Assembly (NCBI RefSeq): GCF_002013895.1
Contig: NZ_MAFQ01000004.1
Span: 168,024-232,023 of the forward strand
Length of the DNA stretch: 64,000 bases
Source of the DNA: Mycobacteroides franklinii
GTDB lineage: Bacteria; Actinomycetota; Actinomycetes; Mycobacteriales; Mycobacteriaceae
Reading direction: 5' to 3'
The notes beneath the pieces are model-generated. The model was not told where the DNA came from. It searched no databases and saw nothing but the letters and a program-made list of their open reading frames with translations. The first letter of the stretch is position 1. Each line of letters starts with the position of its first letter. Positions 55,480 through 62,355 of the stretch are shown here, piece after piece. A program made the translations under genes and the position numbers.

Positions 55480-56973
55480 TCAGTATGCCGGGCGCTCGTG
55501 CGCAGACAATTGGGTGAGTATTCCTTCTGCGCTGCGAACCGCCGCCAAACACAGCCGACTGGTGAACGGATCGTTGAGCGGGTGCTCGGCCCGCGCCCGC
55601 CAGCGCCCCACCGCATCAAGGGCCGCACGCCGCGGATCCGGACGCGTCTCGTCCAAACCCAAACGAGCGGAGGCATCCGTCCCGGAGGCTCCCAGCAGTC
55701 TGCGGATGAGCACCGTCTCGTGTTCGGTGAGCGTGGTGCTTCGGGAGGCCAGCTCGGCCAGCAGCCGCAACTCGTCGAAGGCGTGGGTATCGGCGAGCAG
55801 TGGGTCGATCTCGTCGATCACCTGACGCCCGCCCTGGACCGGATATGAGGTCAGCACCTGCCGGGCCGATAGCAGCGCGGTATGCGATTTGAGGATGCCG
55901 GCACGTTGACCGAATTGGTTGGCGATGATGTTGTGCAGCTCCACCAGCCCGCTGCGTTCCAGGAGCTCCTCGGCCAGCCCGGTGGCATCGGTGACGCCAA
56001 TCCTGATGACGGTCACCGAGATCCGGATACCGAACATCCCGAATCGGTGCAGCAGCGCGGCCCGGGTCTGCGCGTCGACCGGTAGCGAATCATCCTCGCG
56101 CACAAACCTATCCACCGATAGCAGGGCCTTGGCCAGCACCTGCGGGTCCAGTTCTGCCAGCTTCTGCAGCGCGACGAACTCCGCCTGCCGCAGGGTGCGG
56201 GCGGTCAGCGCCAGCAGTCCCGCGACCGGGACGACCGCCTGACAGATGCCGGTGCGTTCCATCTCCCCGGCGAATCGGGCAGCGACCTCACGTGCGGACA
56301 ACATCGCATCGAGCCTGCCGACGCCGATCTCGTCGGCGCGCGACACCACACCGACCACCCCGACAGCTCCGCCGCGCTCTCCGCCGACAAGCTTGCCGAT
56401 CTGAGTGAGCAGCCCGATATCGGCCGCGTTCAGGCTGCGCAGCAGAAATATCACCGCGTCGACCCGGGGCACGCCATCTTCGGGCACCAGCAGCGCCAGG
56501 CTGCGTTCGGAGACATCGGTGGATAACGAGGACGTCCCCGGGGTGTCGATGAGCGTGAGCTCATTCAATTCCGGCGCGGGCCAATTGACATCAAGGTCGG
56601 CCACCGAAGCCGGATCCAGCCGGTCAAGTTCGAAGGAGAGCCCTCCCTCGCGACGAATGGGAATGTCCTGGCGCACGCCGCTGAAGAGATTGGCTGTGAC
56701 CTGCGGGGCGGCGCCGTGCCGAAACCACGCCACGATCCGTGTCGCCTCGGTAGCGTCCGTGGGCGCGATGTCCTCTCCGACAAGTGCATTGACCAGAGTG
56801 GATTTGCCGGCGTTGAGGGTTCCGGCGATGGCGACGCGGATGGGTTCATCGAGCCTGGCGGCGATGTGTCGCAGTTCGTCGTGCGGCTCCGCGACACGCA
56901 GATACCGCGGATCGCTCTGGTAGGCGTACAGGGCGTCGCCGATGATGACGCGGGCCCGCTCAATGCTGCTCAT
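55480..56973 (-). CDS. iniC: Dynamin-like GTPase IniC
   Basis: The 497-residue protein has a GTPase core: P-loop GTLNAGKST at residues 51-59, LTLIDTPGTSSL as G3, and the helical C-terminal part of dynamin-like proteins. It corresponds to IniC, induced by isoniazid and ethambutol in M. tuberculosis. IniA and IniC are thought to work as a pair on membranes stressed by cell-wall inhibition. The ATG overlaps the iniA stop by 4 bases. Confidence 0.93.
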   Translation of the reverse strand: MSSIERARVIIGDALYAYQSDPRYLRVAEPHDELRHIAARLDEPIRVAIAGTLNAGKSTLVNALVGEDIAPTDATEATRIVAWFRHGAAPQVTANLFSGVRQDIPIRREGGLSFELDRLDPASVADLDVNWPAPELNELTLIDTPGTSSLSTDVSERSLALLVPEDGVPRVDAVIFLLRSLNAADIGLLTQIGKLVGGERGGAVGVVGVVSRADEIGVGRLDAMLSAREVAARFAGEMERTGICQAVVPVAGLLALTARTLRQAEFVALQKLAELDPQVLAKALLSVDRFVREDDSLPVDAQTRAALLHRFGMFGIRISVTVIRIGVTDATGLAEELLERSGLVELHNIIANQFGQRAGILKSHTALLSARQVLTSYPVQGGRQVIDEIDPLLADTHAFDELRLLAELASRSTTLTEHETVLIRRLLGASGTDASARLGLDETRPDPRRAALDAVGRWRARAEHPLNDPFTSRLCLAAVRSAEGILTQLSAHERPAY

Positions 56974-58826
56974 GGCGTTTGCCGAACCCCCGCCATGCTC
57001 TCGATATGGGTGTTGACCTGGCGAAGGATATGCAATTGGCGCTGCACCTCGTTGGTACGCGAATCCCGGTCCTCGGCCTCCAACCGCGCCGAGGCGATGG
57101 CGGCCTGCAGCGACTCATTGAGTGATCGGGTGGTCTGGTTGGCGATCTCGCGGAAGTGATCGCGCAGCTGCCGCTGCACCAGCCGCAGCCGGTCGCGTGA
57201 TTCCTTGAGTACCACGAAGGACACGTCATCGAGGAACCGGCGCACGTTGGTCTTGGCCTCACCCCGGATGCGCAGCATCCGGTTCTCCATGTCCTCGTTG
57301 TAGGTCTTCTTGCCCAGCATCGCGCCGGCGCCGAGTGAAATCAGATTGAACATTCCCAGCCCGGCAACGGAGGTCAGCATGCCGAACATGATGACGCCGC
57401 CATAGGACCCGCGAAGCCCCGTAATTGCCTTGTGCCCCAATTTAATCGGCTTGGCCTCAAGTTTCGACAGCGACTTCAGATCACTCAGGTCGGCGCCCAT
57501 CTCGCTGGCCCGCAGGCGCGGCATCTTGACCGATTCCATGCCCGCGGTCGCGAAGGTCTCGGCCACCTGGGCGGCCAGATGCATCGCCCGCTGGTGCGCC
57601 CACACGAAGTTGTTTCCCACCGAGTTGGCCACAGCCTCTTCGAGTTTGGCCCCGACTTCGGCCCAGTTCTTGGTGGGGTCAGTGCGGTCGATGACCTCTT
57701 CGGTGCGCTGCAGGATGCGCCGGAATCGTGATTGCAGATCATGCTCGACATCGGTGGACACGTCGGTGATGCCGTCACCCAAAACCTGCTGCCACAGCGC
57801 GGTATGGGCGAGCGCCTCCTCGGCTTCGCGCTTGCGCCGCTCCAGATCCGAGGTGAGCTCATCTCGGCTCTGTGGGTCCTGCAAAGCACTCAGCTCGGCA
57901 TCCAGGGTGAGGGTGAGATGCTCTGATGCCGAACCGATTTCAGCGATCGCCTGCTGCCTAGAGTTGGCCTGCTGATCGGCGATGGCGTTGCTCAGAAATG
58001 TCACCAGTGCAGGGAAGTTCGATTCGGCGTTGAGCTCCTTGTCATTGAGCTGCAACGCATGCGACCGCAGCGCCGACGACACCGCGATGGCGGGAACGCT
58101 GATCGCGGCGCGCTGCAGATGAGCGGAGTTGGCGGCCACCACGGCACGCCACTGCGGGTACAGGTCGGCCTTGGTGTTGACGATCGCCGCGACGGGGCAC
58201 AGGTCAAGTGCTTGCTGGATGAAGACCAGTTCGGGCTCGGTGAATTCGGAGCTGAGGTCGCTGACCATGAGCATGACATCGGCGTCGGGAAGCAGACCGA
58301 GCGTGCTCGAGAGGTGCGGTTGCCCGAATCCGCCGACCCCGGGTGTATCCACCAGGCATAGACCGCTTTTAAGCATCGGGCTGGCCACCCTGACCTCTAC
58401 CCGCAGCACCTCGCGCCCCCGTGCCTGCGGCGCCCGCTTGAGATCCTTGCCGATGTCTGCCACCGGAATCGGAATGATGTCGGGTTCTCCGGCAAGCCCG
58501 CCGCCGTCGTACTGTTCGGCGGGGGCAACAACCAGTGCGGCCGAGGGCTGGTCACCGTAACTGATAACGGTTGTCACCGAGGTAGTTTCATCATCTCCGA
58601 CCCGTGCGACCGGCATGTTGAGCAGTGAGTTCACCAGCTGACTCTTGCCCTGCTTGAGCTGCCCGGCCACCACCACGCGCAGCGGACGGTCCAGAAGAAT
58701 GTGGTCCACACGGTCCAGGCGGTCGATGAGATCGCCTCGATCGTTCTCGCCCGCGATCTTGCGCACATGCCCGAGCAGCTCGCTGATGAGCGCAAGCTGC
58801 TGGCCGTCTTGTGCGGTGTCAGACAA
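56970..58826 (-). CDS. iniA: Dynamin-like GTPase IniA
   Basis: The 618-residue bacterial dynamin-like protein has P-loop GQLKQGKS at residues 55-62, G3 LCLVDTPGVGGFG, and NTKADLYPQW as the base-recognition motif. A hydrophobic segment (GGVIMFGMLTSVAGLGMFNLISLGAGAMLG, about 470-500) is the membrane-inserting tip, flanked by long helical regions. Published work on mycobacterial IniA shows GTP-dependent membrane fission. It follows iniB after a 124-base gap with a strong hairpin. Confidence 0.95.
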   Translation of the reverse strand: MSDTAQDGQQLALISELLGHVRKIAGENDRGDLIDRLDRVDHILLDRPLRVVVAGQLKQGKSQLVNSLLNMPVARVGDDETTSVTTVISYGDQPSAALVVAPAEQYDGGGLAGEPDIIPIPVADIGKDLKRAPQARGREVLRVEVRVASPMLKSGLCLVDTPGVGGFGQPHLSSTLGLLPDADVMLMVSDLSSEFTEPELVFIQQALDLCPVAAIVNTKADLYPQWRAVVAANSAHLQRAAISVPAIAVSSALRSHALQLNDKELNAESNFPALVTFLSNAIADQQANSRQQAIAEIGSASEHLTLTLDAELSALQDPQSRDELTSDLERRKREAEEALAHTALWQQVLGDGITDVSTDVEHDLQSRFRRILQRTEEVIDRTDPTKNWAEVGAKLEEAVANSVGNNFVWAHQRAMHLAAQVAETFATAGMESVKMPRLRASEMGADLSDLKSLSKLEAKPIKLGHKAITGLRGSYGGVIMFGMLTSVAGLGMFNLISLGAGAMLGKKTYNEDMENRMLRIRGEAKTNVRRFLDDVSFVVLKESRDRLRLVQRQLRDHFREIANQTTRSLNESLQAAIASARLEAEDRDSRTNEVQRQLHILRQVNTHIESMAGVRQTP

Positions 58827-58908
58827 GGTCCCGTAACCCTTCTCGCTCGAAGTTCCTCATACTGTGCCATTTCTCTAGGTCAGCGCGGTCGGAGTATTGC
58901 CCCATGCG

Positions 58909-58940
58909 GATGCCCCGCACCGTTTCTGGTGCGGGGCATC
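58909..58940 (-). terminator. Perfect 13-bp hairpin between iniB and iniA
   Basis: GATGCCCCGCACC pairs exactly with GGTGCGGGGCATC around GTTTCT. It begins 11 bases after the iniB stop and 83 bases before the iniA start, inside the operon. It lacks a T run. It may terminate part of the transcripts or protect the 3' end of the abundant iniB message. Confidence 0.75.
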
Positions 58941-58950
58941 GCGCCGGGGA

Positions 58951-60750
58951 TTAGTGGTGCTCGGTGCCCGGCAGGGCGGTGTGGTCGGTCGCCGCCGCGT
59001 GGCTCTGGGCATGTCCCTGAGCTTCGAATCCGGTACCGGCCGCAGCATGCGAACCCATCGAGGAGCTCAACGACTCGTTCATCGAAGAACTGTGCGAGGC
59101 ATTGAGCGAGCTGTTCATCGAGTCGTTGATGGCACTGGTGTGGGTGCCGCCGCCAACCGCAGTGCTGCCGCCAACAGAGCCAGAACCACTGAGTGCATCG
59201 TTGATGGCACTGGTGTGGGTGCCACCACCGACCGCAGTGCTGCCGCCGACAGAACCCGAGCCACTCGATGACTCACTAATGGCACCACCAACATGCGAAC
59301 CCCCACCAATGGCACCACCAACATGAGAGCCACCACCCACGCCAGCACCAATACCGGTGTTCACACCACCACCGACCGCAGTGCTACCGCCAACAGAACC
59401 CGAGCCACCCAACGACTCACTAATGGCACCACCAACATGCGAACCCCCACCCACGCCAGCACCAATACCGGTGTTCACACCACCACCGACCGCAGTGCTA
59501 CCGCCAACAGAACCCGAGCCACCCAACGACTCACTAATGGCGCCACCAACATGCGAACCCCCACCAATGGCACCACCAACATGAGAGCCACCACCCACGC
59601 CAGCACCAATACCGGTGTTCACACCACCACCGACCGCAGCGTTGCCGGCAACTGCGGCGTTACCCGCAACTGCGGCGTTGCCTGCGACCGCGGCGCTACC
59701 GGCCAAACCAGCATTAGCCGCCAAACCAGCATTGCCCGCCAAACCAGCGTTACCCGCCAAACCAGCGTTACCCGCCAAACCAGCGTTACCCGCCAAACCA
59801 GCATTGCCCGCCAAACCAGCGTTACCCGCCAAACCAGCATTGCCCGCCAAACCAGCGTTACCCGCCAAACCAGCGTTGCCGCCCACAGCGGCCGAACCTG
59901 CTCCGCTGGTCGTGGTACCGATATTCGCCTGGTTGTGTGACGCGATTTCGGTGTTAGTGGTGTTACCCGAGCCGATGTTGGTGCTGTTGCCCGAGCCGAT
60001 GTTCGTCGAGCGGTCGGTGTTGAACGAATCGTTGATGTTGGTGGTGTTGCGCTGCGAATGGTCGTCGACGACGTTCACGCTCTTGTCGATGTTGGCAGAG
60101 CCGTGCCCGCTGACGTTGGTGTAGTCGCCACCAACCCGAGTTTGGCTCTGGTCCACACCGACACTGCTGCCGTGGTCGGCATTGATGATGTTGCTATCGC
60201 GCACATCGCCATTGACTGCGGTGGAACCCTTGCCGGAGGCGATCGGACCGGAGTTGCTGCCGCCCACGGCCACGGCACCGTCACCGATGGCGGTGGTGTC
60301 GCGGTTACCGAACTGCAGATCACCAAAGCTCAAGTCCAGCAGCGGACCGCGATTGAAGCTGTCGACGTTCCCGCTGGGGCTCATGAGCTGGTTGCCGCTC
60401 GCGATCGGATTGTGGCTCGCAAAGTCGGTGTCGTTGTGGCTCATGAAATCGTTGTCCCGGGGGCTCAGCAGCGACGGCGACAGGATATTCGGGCCGTCGG
60501 GCTGTGCGCCGTAGTAGTTCTGCAGGTTGCCCGACAGGTCGTGCATCGGGTTGCCGGTGTTGACCCACTGCGACTGGTAGCCGTAGTTGGAGGCCACCGA
60601 CTCGGCGACGACCGGCATGACCGCGCCGACCTGTGCGGCGGTGACCGCGGACAGCCCGGCACTGGCCAGCGAGGCCTGCGGATCGGCGACGTAGCTTGCG
60701 GCCTGCACGGGGTCGCGGAACAGGTTCAGGATGAAGTCGATGATGGACAC
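58951..60750 (-). CDS. iniB: IniB-like protein with glycine-rich tandem repeats
   Basis: The 599-residue protein starts with the IniB N-terminal domain ([33 protein letters not shown]), as in M. tuberculosis IniB. A polar Asn/Ser/Gly-rich region (about 150-310) follows, then a block of hexapeptide repeats NAGLAG, 38-residue Gly/Val/Ser repeats, and a Ser/His-rich end. The GTG at 60750 is preceded by AAAGGAGA. Such repeats suggest a beta-helical or fibrous surface protein, but no secretion signal is obvious. It leads the iniB-iniA-iniC operon. Confidence 0.88.
   Translation of the reverse strand: MSIIDFILNLFRDPVQAASYVADPQASLASAGLSAVTAAQVGAVMPVVAESVASNYGYQSQWVNTGNPMHDLSGNLQNYYGAQPDGPNILSPSLLSPRDNDFMSHNDTDFASHNPIASGNQLMSPSGNVDSFNRGPLLDLSFGDLQFGNRDTTAIGDGAVAVGGSNSGPIASGKGSTAVNGDVRDSNIINADHGSSVGVDQSQTRVGGDYTNVSGHGSANIDKSVNVVDDHSQRNTTNINDSFNTDRSTNIGSGNSTNIGSGNTTNTEIASHNQANIGTTTSGAGSAAVGGNAGLAGNAGLAGNAGLAGNAGLAGNAGLAGNAGLAGNAGLAGNAGLAGNAGLAANAGLAGSAAVAGNAAVAGNAAVAGNAAVGGGVNTGIGAGVGGGSHVGGAIGGGSHVGGAISESLGGSGSVGGSTAVGGGVNTGIGAGVGGGSHVGGAISESLGGSGSVGGSTAVGGGVNTGIGAGVGGGSHVGGAIGGGSHVGGAISESSSGSGSVGGSTAVGGGTHTSAINDALSGSGSVGGSTAVGGGTHTSAINDSMNSSLNASHSSSMNESLSSSMGSHAAAGTGFEAQGHAQSHAAATDHTALPGTEHH
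59259..59640. repeat. 114-bp in-frame repeats in iniB
   Basis: Units coding for 38 residues ([21 protein letters not shown] and [17 protein letters not shown] in series) recur almost base for base with period 114, for example ACCGACCGCA at 59371 and 59485. An extra [10 protein letters not shown] module is inserted in two of the three copies. The near identity points to recent duplication or gene conversion. Confidence 0.85.
59702..59881. repeat. Ten 18-bp tandem repeats in iniB
   Basis: Ten consecutive copies of GCCAAACCAGCGTTACCC and close variants code for the hexapeptide NAGLAG on the minus strand. Variation is confined to a few positions. More diverged units continue on the left side (to about 59640). 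Confidence 0.9.
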
Positions 60751-60861
60751 TGGGTCTCCTTTGATGATCGGAGTCAACCGGGTCTGTCCGGTCGAACTGA
60801 ATACAAACCTACGAACCTGCAAGTGCCCTGAAAACGGGAAAACTTCCCCTTCTCCGCCTAT

Positions 60862-60919
60862 CCCCCATGGGGGTTTGTGACCTCCCCCGTTAGGGGATTA
60901 GGGGACCACTAGGGGGTGT
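60862..60919. promoter_or_regulatory. Composite ini motif, copy A
   Basis: CCCCCATGGGGG at 60862-60873, GTTAGGGGAT at 60889-60898 and TAGGGGGTGT at 60910-60919 occur in the same order and nearly the same spacing as in the intergenic region at 62238-62285. The block lies about 110-170 bases upstream of the iniB start and may bind a shared activator or repressor of the locus. Confidence 0.6.
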
Positions 60920-60966
60920 CTCGGACGGCCCTTCAGAATGAGCTTCATTAGATTTGCCATGGCGCC

Positions 60967-61065
60967 GTGTCCAGAGCCGTCACCAATGCGGCCAAATCGA
61001 TATCGCTGCACTTCAAAGCCAAAAACACCCTCATCGAGGCGGTGCTGTTCCCCGGTGCCACACCG
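60967..61065 (+). pseudogene. Relic of a TetR-type helix-turn-helix
   Basis: Read from the GTG at 60967, the frame gives AAKSISLHFKAKNTLIEAVLF, which looks like the recognition helix and following stretch of TetR regulators (x-S-x-LYxHFxSKxxLxxAV). Nothing before or after in the frame continues a regulator, and a stop lies six codons upstream. It may be the residue of a decayed regulator gene between iniB and DoxX. Confidence 0.45.
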
Positions 61066-61093
61066 AACCATCTCAGTAGAAGGAACCAGGCAT

Positions 61094-61519
61094 ATGAACG
61101 CCCAGAAAGCCGGTCAGACCCTGCGGTGGGTGATTCCCACGGGTGCCCGCCTGGTTTTCGGCGTCATTCTGTTCCTGGAGGGCGCCCAGAAGATCTTTGG
61201 CTGGTGGAGCGGATCACCTACGGGCTCCGGACATCCCGAGCCGTTTCTCAACTGGCCGTATTGGTGGGCAGGCGTATTCGAGCTGGCGCTCGGCGTCTTG
61301 TTGACGGCGGGACTGTGGACACGCGTCTGCGCGGTCCTCGCGGCGGGGATGATGGCCTACGCGTACTTCTTCGAGCATCTGCCGGTGCATTGGGAACCCA
61401 TGCAAAATGGCGGAGCTTTCGCGGCCACCTTCTGCTGGGGATTCCTGCTACTGGCGCTCGCGGCCGATGACACCCGGCTGTCCCTCGACAGGGTGCGAGC
61501 GCATCGCACTGGCGGCTGA
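61094..61519 (+). CDS. DoxX family membrane protein
   Basis: The 141-residue membrane protein with four spans of DoxX type includes ARLVFGVILFLEGAQKIFGWWSG, WAGVFELALGVLLTAGLWTRVCAVLAAGMMAYAYFFEHLP and GAFAATFCWGFLLLALA. DoxX proteins are linked to thiol and oxidative stress in mycobacteria (MRC complex). The ATG at 61094 is preceded by GAAGGAACC. It converges on the IniB-domain gene with 16 bases between the stops. Confidence 0.88.
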   Translation: MNAQKAGQTLRWVIPTGARLVFGVILFLEGAQKIFGWWSGSPTGSGHPEPFLNWPYWWAGVFELALGVLLTAGLWTRVCAVLAAGMMAYAYFFEHLPVHWEPMQNGGAFAATFCWGFLLLALAADDTRLSLDRVRAHRTGG

Positions 61520-61535
61520 AACCGGCGATCCGTCG

Positions 61536-62195
61536 CTAGAAGTGGTCGATTCCGGTGTCGTGATGACCGTGGTCGACCACAGCGTCGTGCCCCAGATTTC
61601 CCTGATCGAAGAACGGATCGTGCAGGCCGGAATCGATCGGACCGGCCGCACCTGCGTCGGCCCCGAAATGCTGGGGCTCGAACCCGGCGCTGGGGGTCTG
61701 CAGCGGGGCATGGAGCTGGTCGATCGCGGCGACCGCGCTGTCGGCCGACGGACTGAACTGATCGGGAACCGTGATCGCGTCCTGCCGAGTGGCCAGATCC
61801 GAGACGGCATTGGTCGCTGCGTGCAGCCCCGCGTCCAGGCTTGGGTCGTGTGTCGGCGCCGTAAAAGGTGAGTCGAACGCCGCGAAGGCCTGAGTCGCCG
61901 CACCACTTGCCCAGATGTTGTCGGCCGGCAGCGGCGTATGCACCGCATGTGACAGATCCGTCCCTCCGGGATTGGCGACCAGCTGGGCTGCCTGTGCACC
62001 CAAATTGGTCGGCATCGACTCGCTGACCACCGGAATCAACGCGGAAACATCCGAGGGCTGGACTCCCTCCAGATGTGCGTCGGCAATAACTTGCTGCGGA
62101 TTGGCCGCATACTGGGCGGCCATATCCTGGTCACGGACCAGCGCCATGACGAAATCCAACAGGTTATTGCCCATGTCTGCGATGGTATGAGCCAC
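61536..62195 (-). CDS. IniB N-terminal domain protein (Rv0340-like)
   Basis: The 219-residue protein shares the IniB N-terminal domain (NNLLDFVMALVRDQDMAAQYAANPQQVIADAHLEGVQPSDVSALIPVVSES) with IniB, then continues as an Ala/Asp/His-rich region without repeats. By position it corresponds to Rv0340 next to iniB in M. tuberculosis (memory). The GTG at 62195 follows an AGGGG ribosome site; the ATG at 62174 would match the IniB start more closely. The function is unknown. Confidence 0.82.
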   Translation of the reverse strand: MAHTIADMGNNLLDFVMALVRDQDMAAQYAANPQQVIADAHLEGVQPSDVSALIPVVSESMPTNLGAQAAQLVANPGGTDLSHAVHTPLPADNIWASGAATQAFAAFDSPFTAPTHDPSLDAGLHAATNAVSDLATRQDAITVPDQFSPSADSAVAAIDQLHAPLQTPSAGFEPQHFGADAGAAGPIDSGLHDPFFDQGNLGHDAVVDHGHHDTGIDHF

Positions 62196-62237
62196 GCGGA
62201 TCCCCTGCTACGGGGAGCAACCCGTTGCCCACTAGTG

Positions 62238-62304
62238 CCCCATTGGGGGAGGCACGTTAGGGGATGTTCTGTCATTAGGGGGTGTGACGACCGTCATCCC
62301 CTAC
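62238..62304. promoter_or_regulatory. Composite ini motif, copy B
   Basis: CCCCATTGGGG at 62238-62248, GTTAGGGGAT at 62256-62265 and TAGGGGGTGT at 62276-62285 repeat the arrangement of copy A, and an inverted GTAGGGGAT lies at 62296-62304. The block fills the gap between the divergent IniB-domain and Hsp70-like genes and is a good candidate for a common operator of the locus. Confidence 0.65.
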
Positions 62305-62355
62305 TGTTGGGCTGCGGGGTGAAACACGACAGCACCGCAGAACGAACGGATAGGT

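Larger units (their letters stand above)
60751..61093. other. 343-bp region between iniB and DoxX genes
   Basis: The left half should contain the iniB promoter; it carries a GC-clamped block with CCCCCATGGGGG and several AGGGG tracts (60862-60919). The right half (60967-61065) holds a fragment resembling a TetR helix-turn-helix. GAAGGAACC lies before the DoxX ATG as a ribosome site. No complete gene is visible. Confidence 0.6.

Noticed and set aside
59259..59881. Tandem repeats as a CRISPR array
   Set aside because: Units are directly adjacent without unique spacers and are in frame within iniB; no cas genes are nearby.
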